A DNA stretch of 64,000 nt, taken from positions 244,363-308,362 of the forward strand of contig CAJNYU010003614.1 in assembly GCA_905331475.1 (NCBI GenBank), in the 5' to 3' direction. Below, one piece after another: positions 48,802 to 60,862 of this stretch. The notes beneath the pieces are model-generated. The model was not told the DNA's origin. It did no database searches and was given only the letters and a program-made list of their open reading frames with translations. Each line of letters begins with the position of its first letter. Position 1 is the first letter of the stretch. The position numbers and the translations under genes were made by a program. The stretch is from Rotaria socialis. Its lineage: Eukaryota > Rotifera > Eurotatoria > Philodinida > Philodinidae.

Positions 48802-49787
48802 AAAAACATAGATCTCTTTTTCGGATGCTTTTCATTTATTGATCATTGAATCTTTGTTTTCTTTCTTCCATTTCTACCGATGTTCAGCTTTTTTTCTTCG
48901 CTTTTCGTTATTATTTGAAAATGTAGATAAAAGATAAGATTTTTTTTGATGTTATTCATAAAAATGCATATGAAGGTCTGCGCAACGTGATAGATATGTT
49001 TTTTGTTTCTTTTCTATCGTATGAGATCATCTTCTGAGGAAAAATCAAATCGAAAAATAGATCTCTCGATATTTTGAAGTATCATTCATTTTTATTTTGA
49101 TCAAGAACTATGAAAAAAAGTTTGCTGCCTCTGATTCAAATTAATAAAAACAAAATTGCATGGTTTTTCATACGCCATCTGTAATTTCGTATTTTTCATT
49201 CGTCGATAATAATACTCAACGTAAGATGATGAGTATAGAATAAACGAAAATAAACAAAATTATTCAAGTAAAAACTATAAAGCGATAAATATTGAATGAT
49301 TTATTTAATAAATAGCTTTAAGTAGTTTCTTAATGTTCATTTTATTTGTTTTTTCAGAGTAAATTATTTTTGAATATCAGCATTCAGTTATATATACTTT
49401 TGGTAGTCCTTCGGTGAACTTTTATTAAAGAACATTATATATATTCTGATTTTCAATATTTTTTAATAATCCGTAAACAAATGTAAAGAAAATGTTCCAA
49501 TCTGATCTGCTAAACAGATTCAATTATTTGTTTCACTTTGCTGATTATTAATATTTACTATCTTTTTATGATTATATATTTGAAAATCTTCGTTTTTTTC
49601 CCCATGCTTTGGAATTCAGTGATAAAAAAGCGTTGGCATTGTTTTCGATCATTTTACTGCTCTTTTTCTATTCGACAAGACTTTTTTCTGAGCTAATGAA
49701 TATTTATTTAATTCTCCTTTAAGATAGAATTTTTTTTCTTTGAAAAACATAATCCAAAAAAAAACAGATTTTCGAAGGAAAACTATC
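48802..49787. other. intergenic, no gene seen
   Basis: 986 bp of AT-rich DNA between two plus-strand genes; no frame, RNA gene or repeat of note. Confidence 0.5.
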
Positions 49788-51834
49788 ATGCTTAAATCAC
49801 AATCGACATCAACAAATTCAAAAGCAGACGGTGAACTTTGTCGAAATGCTTGTGGCTTTTATGGAAATAAGATATGGGATGGATTTTGTAGTAAATGTTA
49901 TCGTGAAGTTTATCAACAAGCAAGACACATTCAAGCAGCTTATGATGGAAAACTAAGGTAAAAATCCTTAAATCTATACTATCGATGATAGTTTCATCGT
50001 TTTATACTTATAAAAAACAGCCTAAAAGAATATGTATATATGTAAAATGAAATCTTATATATATTTCTTTTTGAACTTCGAAATTTTTACGTTTCGCGTA
50101 TTAATTTAACAATTTTTTATATTACAATAAATCATCTGATATAGTCCGTGGAGACTCACTATCTTAGCATATGAGTATGTCATAGGACCTAATTGATAAT
50201 AATTATTTTATTAGTTCAACACCAGATGACTCTCCAACAGCATCGATCCAATCTTCTCCATCATTTTCTAATTTTCAAGAAAAACGACGTTCTAACATGA
50301 ATATGCGTAATCCTATTCGTCAAATGGTCAATCGAGCTGGCAGTCTTCGATGTAACTATACGAATAATTATTGTTATCTTAAAAAATCATTTCTCTTTTT
50401 GTCACAGCAACAAGTAATTCAGTATTATCATCGTTGATCAATGACGAAAATGCCTTAGAAAATGAAGCTGCAAGTAAACATTTAGATGTCATGACTACAG
50501 ATGATGCACGTCTTGACATTAAGTCTCAAGTAAAATCATTTGCAAATAGTTTTCATAAGAAATGTTCGAATAAAAATATTCACATTGATGCACTTATTCA
50601 AGAGTATGCATTATATAAAGATACATTTAAAAAACGTATACAAACCAATCCAATATATCGAGGTAAAAAGAAAACAAATCTTTTTAATATATCTATATCG
50701 ATGTGAAAAATTTATTCTTTTTCTTTTTAATTGATTTAGATGAAAATGAGGATTTGATCCTTCGTGTTCGTGATTATCTTGAAAAAATTGTTTTTTCACG
50801 TGATTATGCATTCATATTTAATCGGATTGCTATTCTATGTGAAGATAAAGATTTATCAATACAAAATCGAATATCATCACTTCATTGGATAACCACACAT
50901 ATGCTAGATACAGTACTTAATGAAAATATACCTCTTGCTCGTGAAGCTATTTATAAAGCTATTAATTGTATATATGAAATATTTTGCACGAAATACTTTT
51001 TATTATCTTTTTGTTTTTTTCTTTTCTATATTAGCTTTAATTGAAATTGATTCTAAAACAACACCACAAGGAAAAATCCATTCAATAATGGAATGTAAAA
51101 CATATATTGAAGATGCCATACGTGCTAGTAGTAGTAGTAGTGGAATTAATGCTGACAGTTTTCTTCCAGCACTTATTTTTATTGTATTAAAAGCTAAACC
51201 ACCACGTTTACATTCAAATATACAATTTTTAAGTCAATTTTCTCAACCAAGTGGAGAACAACTTTATTATTTAGCGAATCTTGTATGTTTTAGAGCTGGA
51301 AAAATAATATTTGTTTTCCCTTTATGAAACAAATTTTTTGTCTTCTAGGATTCAGCAGTTCGTTTTATTGAGCTTTTACAAGCTCAACATCTTGGTTTAT
51401 CATCCGATGATTTTTCTTTATATATGCGTGGTGAACCTGTGTTACCATCAAAATTTGTTTCATTATTTGATTCTTCATTATCAAATGAATCAAACAATGA
51501 ACAATCACGTAAAAGATTTATTCTTTATCATGAACTTGATCACCATTGTGAAAAATTTGATGAAAATCTTCTTGATTTCAATAGACATTTAACACAAACA
51601 GTGAGTGACGTACAAGAGTTATTGAATGGTACATATGCACGTTTTCCAAATTTCGAAAAACTTCCACAATTAATTGACATTGATAATAATGAACAACTAG
51701 AAGATTTATCGACAAGAATAAAACATCAAAAGAATATTAACGAAATTCTAGACCAATCAACATCAGAAAATGAGCAGTTACCAGAACCATTAGCACCTGA
51801 AATAGTACAACAACAAACAAATAATGATAGTTAA
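49788..51834 (+). CDS. RABGEF1: Rab5 GDP/GTP exchange factor (Rabex-5)
   Basis: Six exons (49788-49957, 50215-50351, 50408-50662, 50740-50967, 51035-51282, 51349-51834) encode 507 aa (human about 490). The N-terminus has an A20-type zinc finger (C18, C22, C34, C37 in [20 protein letters not shown]), which in Rabex-5 binds ubiquitin and gives E3 activity. The middle holds a helical bundle ([20 protein letters not shown]) and the VPS9 core, including [20 protein letters not shown], then [20 protein letters not shown] and [20 protein letters not shown]. These activate Rab5 on early endosomes. The C-terminal 150 residues are polar with a predicted helix, the region that binds Rabaptin-5 in vertebrates. 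Confidence 0.95.
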
Positions 51835-53059
51835 TCAGTTGAAGTCTTTTTAGTTCAATTCATTTCAATTCCGGTGGTTGTTTTAAATGAACAGTGCTTG
51901 TGTAGAGATTCTTTTGCATTGTTAATAGTTAAAAAAATTTCAAAAAATTTCCACGTATAACATTGCCTGAGGGAAAACACATATTCTGTCCTCTCCCCAT
52001 GTTCTTTGTTCGAAGAATTTAAATAGCTCGAACATCGTTCAACGTATCGAACTCATCAAGATCGCAATCGACTAGTCGATGTCTCAGGTACATTTTATCT
52101 AGCAAACAATTTTCTCTTACATACTATCTTCATGGGGATAATTCCTAGTTTTCTTGGACATAACCCTTTTTGCAAGTAAAATCCTAGGTAAAATTGAATT
52201 GATTAGAACTCAACTTTCATGCTCAACATGAAAGTTATTCTTGTGTCTATCGACTAGCCAAAGTGCCAGAAAATTTTATCTAGCAATTATTTCTTCCTAA
52301 AACAGGATCTTCACACTGGAAAACTAGGATTTATAGGAACATTCTAGGGTTTTCTGAAGGAAAAATAAACTTATTTTAGCTAAATTTTCAAGATTGTTTT
52401 TTATAAATTCGATTAAAAATAACAAGAGAACGCGAAGGCGGCCGAAAACCGTCCTGAACCAATGGGAAGAACAATATATATATATATCAAGAAGATATTA
52501 TGATTTTTAATACATAGGAAAGTGTTTCCACATTCAACTACACCCACACCATGCCGACATTCCACACAAAGATGATGAAAATCCACCAAACACCGATGCA
52601 CCCAAATTAAGTTTTTTAAACCATGAAAGTCGAAGAATGAACAACTGTTCAGCCATAATTTAACATCTATCAACAAATCTAGCTTTTTTTCTCTTATATT
52701 GTTCGAGGACTTTTATCGTGTTTTGTCAAAGTTTAACTCCCTTGCCAAGCATCCACGCTATGTGATGTGCATATTGAGAAATAAAAAGGCAGATTTTTTT
52801 ATATTTTTCTTCAAATATAAAATTTCGAAGAAAATAATGCATTCTCATCATGCTAAATTCAATTCCAGTCGAATCACAATGAAAAAGTAATAAAATCCTG
52901 AGTATTTAACAGTTAAAAAATTTCCACGTACAACATTGCCTTATGGTTTTAAACAATCTGCTGAAACAAGTTTTTAAAATAGCAAATCATTTTTTTTTAT
53001 TCTTCATGTAGTTGAACATGGTAGTAAGTTTCTTTTCTTTTCTTCTTTTTAAAATAAAA
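51835..53059. other. intergenic with short direct repeats and a perfect hairpin
   Basis: No gene. A 27-nt direct repeat with one mismatch (TTTCCACGTATAACATTGCC type) occurs at 51942-51968 and 52915-52941. A 10-bp perfect stem AACTTTCATG-CTCAA-CATGAAAGTT lies at 52212-52236. ATTTTATCTAGCAA occurs at both 52092 and 52273. The minus-strand frame at 52413-52676 has no recognisable content. Confidence 0.5.
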
Positions 53060-54005
<946 letters not shown>

Positions 54006-54657
54006 TTTTTCTTTTTCTTTTTCTTTTCTTTTTTTTTCAAGTCAATGAATAGTTTAGTCTTATTTGATCTTCGACTTAGAAAATATTCTATTTTTGTTTT
54101 AGTCAGTCGATTTTTCAATAAATAAAAACGGAAAATTTCTTTAGTCAATTATTTTTTCTTTTTCTTTTTTATCTTTTCATGTTCAGTAGTGTCCAAGAAC
54201 TGAAGAATAGGAATTGCTAATTTGTGAAAGAAATGTCAGCATTGCCAAGATATAGTTCTTTTGAGAAATGAGAATTGACCATGGGTTTCCTTATAGTTCC
54301 CCTATTCGTAAACGTCCATATAACACTTTTTCGAAAATAGTTTCGGTGCCCACACATCCATATCCAAAACATCCCTAACGAAAACAAGTGTGAAAGTAAA
54401 AAGTATCATGAATAGTCTATATTTTCAGTTTTAACATTGTTGGAACTGTGGAGGAATTCCTAATCACCAGTCCTCGGACATTCCTCAGAGAAAAAGAAAA
54501 GTGATTGAAAAAATTATATTTTGTTAAATAATTTAATTTATATATAATAAATGAAATGCAAAAAGACACAACATAAGAAAAAATATCGGATGAATCAAAA
54601 GAATACAATGTTGAACAAATGAACAAGAAATATACATATTCAATATATGAATATCTA
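54006..54657. other. intergenic
   Basis: Long pyrimidine (TTTTTC) runs just after the pseudogene stop, then unremarkable AT-rich DNA. Confidence 0.45.
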
Positions 54658-54755
54658 TACCCAGGAGAACGATTTCGATAGTGGGATCCTATCGGATTTT
54701 GTCGGATCCATGAGATTCGATAGGATTCACTGTCGGATTCATTCACTTGGGTGTA
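54658..54755. mobile_element. short element with TACCCAGG...TTGGGTGTA ends (copy C)
   Basis: A 98-bp segment starts TACCCAGGAG and ends TTCACTTGGGTGTA, close to the ends of the 5529-5792 copy (TTTCACCTGGGTA). The interior consists of degenerate repeats of ATCGGAT/ATCCTATCG with internal inverted symmetry. Too short to encode anything; member of the same terminal-sequence family by inference. Confidence 0.4.
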
Positions 54756-55830
54756 GAAGATCAATAAAATACAATTAGATATGAGTTTTAAATACGTAAA
54801 GAGTTCAGAAATGGATATTCAAAATTTTGATTTGATAGAGAACGCTATATTACATAACCTAGCACCAGTTCAAATCGGACAGTATTTGAGATGAATGGAA
54901 GTGATTAGTCTTTAACATGATGCTTTTCCATGAGACGTCTAGTTCTAAATTCGAATATAAATGGACACCCAACTCCATGGTATCAATTCGAAAATAAGTG
55001 ATAGAAATAGACTTAGTTTTAGATCTGTATAAGATGGAGTGGGTGCGGGTTGATGGGGGGTAAGGAGTAATTGTCGGTGGCGGTGCAAGTGAGGAGTGGG
55101 TAGGAGGGGTGCGGGGAGGGTGTGGTACCCGGAGGGTTTCAAATGTGGGTGTGGGTAAGGGGTATATATGTATTCATATGTCGTATATATCGGATAGTTA
55201 AACTAAATCTAGGAATAGATTTAGTGTTAGTTTAACTTTTTCTTTTCTCCATGTATATTCGAACTCGAATTAGATGCTACTCTTAGTTGGCTATAAACAA
55301 CAGTAGAGGAAAATGAACATTTAATAATCAATCAAATACAATGGAAGATTAGGACTTCCCTTTTTTTCGGATTATCTTTAATTTCTGATATTTATTCCAT
55401 CATCGGATGAAATCAATTAACACACAGACGACTGGTTAACTAGGACTGGACGAGACCGAGTCATGACTCAGACGAGAGTTACTTTTTTCAAATTGATTCT
55501 CATTCGAAAACTGAATAGTGATCACTCGACTGTTTGACATCTATCATCTCGAGTCATTTATTCAATAACATTTTCTATTTGATCTTCCAAAAAGAAATCT
55601 TAATTTTTAAGAAGAAATTTTCGCTTGTTAGGAGCCGTCATACTAATAGAGTTCATCGTATATGAACAATTTTTCCAAACGTTTTTTCATTCGGCTAATG
55701 TATGCCATCAGGGTTCAAGAACTGTGCTCCTTTAGCAAAGTTTCTTTTTCTTGATTCATTAATATCTATACGTTTGTTAATATATTTATTTATAAATTTT
55801 ACACGAAACACTTAGTCAAGAAGCTATTCT
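54756..55830. other. intergenic with a G-rich tract
   Basis: Contains the strongly G-rich plus strand at 55027-55165 (listed separately). No gene. Confidence 0.45.
55027..55165 (+). repeat. G-rich, TGTGGG-containing tract
   Basis: About 140 nt with many GGG/GGGG runs on one strand and few G on the other, including GATGGGGGGTAAGG and two tandem TGTGGG units at 55144-55155. It could fold into G-quadruplexes. TGTGGG is the hexamer I recall for bdelloid telomeric DNA, so a degenerate interstitial telomere-like tract is possible but unproven. Confidence 0.4.
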
Positions 55831-56067
55831 TGCCAAGGCAAATGGTTTTCGAGCTACAGGTGTTTTAACATTTTATATTGATAGTGGAATTTATGCAACA
55901 TTACGAACATAGTGAGTTTTTCGTGAAACGTTAGTTTTAATAATTAATAAAAAAAACATTTTTTCTTCAGTGGCGAAGAGAACCTATTAGGTATAATTCC
56001 TAAACATTTTAATGCAGCAGCACGTAAAATAATATGTGAACTTAAACAGGAATTAGTCCAATATTGA
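55800..56067 (+). CDS. unrecognised C-terminal exons of a gene or gene fragment
   Basis: Two stretches joined by a standard intron: an open frame ending at 55911 (SQEAILAKANGFRATGVLTF, then YIDSGIYATLRT) and 55971-56067 (GEENLLGIIPKHFNAAARKI, then ICELKQELVQY and stop). The GTGAGT donor and TTTTTTCTTCAG acceptor remove two stops and keep the frame, which argues for a real coding end. I see no upstream exon with a clear acceptor and do not recognise the family. It may be the tail of a decayed gene, since a pseudogene precedes it. Confidence 0.45.
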
Positions 56068-57491
56068 TGCTTTGATTTCAACTACGTGTAGCACGTTTCT
56101 TACGTGCGCAAAAGCTCATAGGATATTTTTTTCCATAAATAGTTAACATATATTTTTATTTGCATAATAAAATTTAAAGAATTCTTTCGGATGAAATTCA
56201 AAATCGATTTCTTTTGTATGTTCTCGGTCGTGAATCAATATGCATAAAACAATATTAGACAAATGCATTCATTCATGATCGGCATCAAATAAATATATTC
56301 ATTCATAACCAATATCTATTTATATTTTATATTCTTTTTTTTATATACTTTATTGGTTTGCTATTTATTTTTCTGTATTTGTTATCCATTAATTTTATTT
56401 TCTATTTACTATGTTAGAAACAACGACAAAACTATGCAACTCTTATCAAGAGTCCTATGTATAATAGAAACGAAACAACTCGCAAACTGTTAGGATATTC
56501 AAATTTTGAAATAAATAGTTGAAGTAGTAAAAATAACTAGTTATTAACTATTGTTAACTGAGTCTATCGCAATCTTTAATTTAGAAATCAAGTTTAACAC
56601 GCATATAATGCTGTCTTTGCAAATCTACTGTAATCTAGTGGTATAGAGGGTAACCAGAAAGTCACTAGACGTGAAGCAATTTACATGATTTCTGGCTTAT
56701 CATAAAACAGCTGCTACTTCTTTATTATATTTCAAAGATTTTCTATTCACATGCTCTGAGTGACGAACATATTTTCAATTCTAATTCGGTATAAGTTCGC
56801 CATTGTTGTAACATAGATAAGATATGAAATATTTTGTATTCATTTATAACTAGAGCAAAGTTCTTGTTACAACATTGTCAATCTATGTATATGAAATCTG
56901 AACTTAGTAATCAGTTGATGATACTACTTCATTATATTCTATTATCAAGACAAATATTAAATAGCGAATTTCGGTCTCCTATTTGAAATCTTATTAATTT
57001 GAAATTTTTGAATCTATTCCTTTGATTCAACTTAATTCAATTGATATATTTAGTTTACAATAATAGTCACTTAACAAACTGATTCGGTCATAACTTATTA
57101 TTTCTTGTACATGAAAAATATAGAATCTTTATTGAAAACAAAAGTCATCTATAGATGTTACATGTCTTTTTGTATGAAAAACAGAATAAATAAAATGTTC
57201 ACTGTAGAAAGAAACAAATATGTTCTTTGCTCCATCTTTTTTCTTTCTTTCCAATACAGTCTTTTATTTGATCTATTTATTACTATCCCTAGTTACTAAA
57301 ACTAAGGCGTGCATTACAAGATCGATGTAAACAAAGCAATTAACTTGAGCAGACTGCATTATACAATGCGTATCGAAAAAGTGATTCAATATTATAGTTA
57401 TTTTAGGTTATTTGCCTATTTTTATCATATTTAAAGTTGACTATTTCTACCTTGCTTGATACTTTATTTCAATCCTTTCGTTCAATATAAA
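56068..57491. other. intergenic upstream of nanos
   Basis: 1.4 kb of AT-rich DNA, no supported gene; expected to hold the nanos promoter. Confidence 0.5.
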
Positions 57492-58409
57492 ATGTGTAAG
57501 TATATTTTTCTTTCATTACTTTATTTTTAATTAAATTATTTTATTAATGTTTTTGTAAATTAGATTCACCATGGATAATATCAACGCCTTGTTCATTTTC
57601 TGGAAATGTTGATCTTAACTATAGAAATTTTCAACAAGAACAACAGATAAATTTGCCACATATGAGTAACGATTGCCCAATACGTTCATTCAATAATCTT
57701 GATTTATCAAATCCATTTAATATGATTGCAACAACATCACCAATACTATCGGTCTGGTCCTTGGATAGTCTTCATTATGATCATAATCAATTAAATGAAC
57801 AGCAGCAAAAACAAGAATTAAGAACTAATTATTTTGAACCATTACCTTTCACTGATAACCATAATCCACCGAAACAAGATAGCTATCCACAATTATCACA
57901 AAAACATACCATTATTAAACAAAGTATAATATTATGGTTGAATATTTTATGCTAAAACAACACGATAATGTTTTTCTTTTAACTTAGTGATTGCTCGAAA
58001 AACAAAAAACAACGATATTGTCATAATTTGTCACATTACAAAAGTTGTGATAATCTATTTTCTTCAACATCTGATCGAATAAAACGACAAATATGTAGCT
58101 TTTGTAAATCTAATGATGAATCAGCTAATGTTTATACTTCGCATGGTAAGTTGAAAAGTTTTTTGAAAAAAACAGCGAAAGAAGAAACATATTCTTTCTT
58201 TTACAGTTTTACGCAATACAGATAATGAAATAGAAAGTCCAATTTTAATGGCGTACGTTTGTCCGAAATGCGGTGCTACTGGTAAATCAGCTCATACAAT
58301 AAAATATTGTACAGCTTTATCTGAAATTGAACGTATTGCATTACCGACAGTTAAACTATTTAAAGAAGGTCGATCGTCTTCCGGAAATATGAATCTCTTC
58401 AAAAAATAA
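57492..58409 (+). CDS. nanos: Nanos-type zinc-finger protein with a substituted zinc ligand
   Basis: Four exons (57492-57495, 57564-57936, 57988-58145, 58207-58409) give 245 aa. The N-terminal 150 residues are Asn/Gln/Ser-rich. The C-terminal nanos module starts QICSFCKSNDESANVYTSH and ends VCPKCGATGKSAHTIKYC. Finger 1 ligands are C162, C165, H178; the fourth, normally Cys in the CPxLR motif, is Ser189 (SPILM). Finger 2 (C197, C200, H208, C213) is intact. Nanos proteins work with Pumilio to repress mRNAs and maintain germ cells. The first coding exon would be only ATG plus one base (ATGT before GTAAGT); an alternative start is the in-frame ATG at 57662. The GTTGAA donor of exon 2 was chosen because the nearer GTATAA leads to a stop. 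Confidence 0.88.
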
Positions 58410-58578
58410 TATTCAATCACATTGTTTATACACATCTTCATTAACTATAGCCTTGTTATATTTGTTTTTCTTTAAAAGTTAGTTTTATTTTTCAAATTTA
58501 TGTAAAATCAAGGAATGTATAAGCATGAATATTTTTGTTCAAAAATGAAAAGTATGATCCACATGTTTGTATGTAGCG

Positions 58579-58614
<36 letters not shown>

Positions 58615-58615
58615 C

Positions 58616-59160
58616 GTTAGCGTCCAAACTGAGATTACGTCCAATCTCAGATTGGCCTAGACGAATCTCGAATCCGAGATGGGACGCGTCCAATGTCGGA
58701 TTTAGCGGAAATTTAACATTAAAACGTGAATTACTCTGTACATCGCTATAGGATTCAAATTCTTATTGATGAATTATGATCAGGGCAACCCATACCCTCA
58801 CACCCTCACCTTCAAGATTGAAAAGTGCCCATAACTCCTTGAGCCTTTAATTTATTCGTTTGTTGATGATTACGTTACCTGATACAATGATACTTCATCG
58901 AAGTCCATAAGTAGAAAATCGGGTCCTGTACCGATGTACAGAGTAATTCACGTATTAATGTTAAATTTCCGCTCAATCCGACATTGGACNACTTCATCGA
59001 AGTCCATAAGTAGAAAATCGGGTCCTGTACCGATGTACAGAGTAATTCACGTTTTAATGTTAAATTTCCGCTCAATCCGACATTGGACGCGTCCAATCTC
59101 GGATTCGAGATTCGCCTAGGCCAATCTGAGATTGGACGTACTCTCAGTTTGGACGCTAAC
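58616..59160. mobile_element. inverted-repeat element with ~150-bp arms, containing an assembly gap
   Basis: Left arm from GTTAGCGTCCAAACTGAG (58616) and right arm ending CTCAGTTTGGACGCTAAC (59160) are inverted copies over about 140-150 bp, both flanked by (AT)n. The N at 58990 sits between two direct copies (about 58892-58989 and 58991-59088) of a segment that belongs to the right arm plus inner sequence, so the N marks an imperfectly joined or collapsed repeat. Centre: about 130 bp with no frame. Non-autonomous MITE-like element by inference; (AT)n flanks hide any TA target duplication. Confidence 0.75.
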
Positions 59161-59212
59161 ATATATATATATACATGAGTGAATAAATAAATAGAACAAA
59201 ATAAGAGTATAT

Positions 59213-60862
59213 TTAACAGTCACTTGTATTTAATGGAGGAATTAATTGTTTGGTTGAACTAGCACTAGTCTCACGAGATTTTTTATTTCGTAATTCTTCT
59301 TGTAATTGTTCCGTCCAACTAATCATTGTATTAACAGGATCTTTGGTTTTTGATGTTGAATTTGTAGAGTCATTTATATTGACAGCATAAATTCGTTTGT
59401 CTTCTAATTCTTTTTGTTGTTGTTTAACCATAGTAGCAGCAGCAAATGACTGTATAAGTATATTATCAGGTGTTCTACTTTGATCAGGTGAAAAATGTCC
59501 ATTATATAGACGATTTGATGATTTTTGATCGTGAATATATTCGGGATTCCACACTGCGTCCATTACACGATAATTGAATTCATTTGATGGTGTTGTTCCA
59601 TCAGAGATTGACTTATTTTTTACTCGTTTGTTTTGATCATTTACAGGTGAATCAGATAACCGAAGCTCCTTTTCAGTCATGTTTGTACCATCATAGTGTT
59701 TACAACAAGATTTTGAACGACAACCTGAACAGCCAATAGTTGTTATAATATCTCCCCATGGTAAATCAGACAATGTTAAAATGACTACTAATCCAGTTAC
59801 AACACCAACAACAGACCAGAATGCAGCTGCACGATCATTTTCTGTTGGATCAGTTCGATCTGAAAATCAAGACAAGTGAAAATCTACACTGAAAAAATTA
59901 TATTTAAATGCATACAGATTTCACAGTTTGACCCCGTATAAAATATATTTGAACAATTACATGTATAACTATCTATACTAGGCATACAATCTCCACCATG
60001 CAAACACGGTGAGGATAAACATTCATCAATAGCAGTTTCGCAATATTGCCCAGTAAATCCTGGTGCACAAGTACAAATTTCTCTGCCAACATTTAAATAA
60101 CATGTAGCATTATTTTTACAAGTATTATTTGTATTGTTGCATGGTACTATTAATCACAGGAAAAATGCATTTTCAATTGAAAACAAAAGAAACAAACTTT
60201 GGTATTCACAAATATAATGCAATTGAGTTTTACCAATATCATCAACTATTTGATAAGATCCTTTATATGAATTATAGCTAGTTGTTCCATTATTGGTAAT
60301 TGTTGTATTATAGACAACTTCTGAATTAAAGGCAATTTTATAATTGGATCCATTGCCTATAACTGCTCGTTCATATTTCTCAAAATACCATGTTATCGAT
60401 TGATTTGACCAATCCCATGATGACGTTGAAACGATGCCATCAATCCAAAATTCAGTTTCAATACTATAAGCTAATATCAAGGGACATAGTATATTAAATA
60501 AGAAAAAGAGATAATCGGACTGCCAATTGCCTACGTACCGTTCATCCAATAAAACAGTGCTGTTTTTTCTGTAACAAGTTCAAGTGCAATGAGGTGAGTC
60601 ACTGGATTTGGTTCAGTCACATTCGGTGACAATTGATACGCATCGTTAAGACAATTCTGTTGAGCAGCGGACCATGTCATATTCGTGCCATTATTTATTT
60701 TATAACAGCCTAGTGCAATCTCACTATATTGATTTGGACATAGGTTTGTGTCTGCACTATTCATCAAAATTATTAGTAAACACCCGATTAGTTTGATAGA
60801 CTAAATAAACAGAAAATTTACACTACTCTTCATTGTATTGATATTAACATAAAACTTACCAT
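59213..60862 (-). CDS. C-type lectin / EGF single-pass membrane protein
   Basis: Five coding exons on the minus strand (60862-60860, 60800-60539, 60470-60198, 60146-59916, 59859-59213) give 471 aa. Signal peptide MSIKLIGCLLIILMNSA, whose Met alone is in exon 1; a C-type lectin-like domain (LCPNQYSEIALGCYKIN, TWSAAQQNCL, EFWIDGI, HYICEY); two EGF-like domains (PCNNTNNTCKNNATCYLNVG; DECLSSPCLHGGDCMP); a membrane segment FWSVVGVVTGLVVILTL; then about 180 cytoplasmic residues beginning with a Cys-rich CSGCRSKSCCKH. The lectin domain lacks EPN/QPD and WND sugar-binding signatures, so carbohydrate binding is doubtful. Several NxT/S sites. Likely an adhesion or recognition receptor; a close orthologue is not recognised. 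Confidence 0.88.

Noticed and set aside
52413-52676. 87-codon minus-strand frame
   Set aside because: Low complexity, AT microsatellite inside, no recognisable transposase or other domain.
58508-59162. Open frames with repeated peptide near 58.5-59.2 kb
   Set aside because: Both strands read the same inverted and duplicated repeat arms; not coding.
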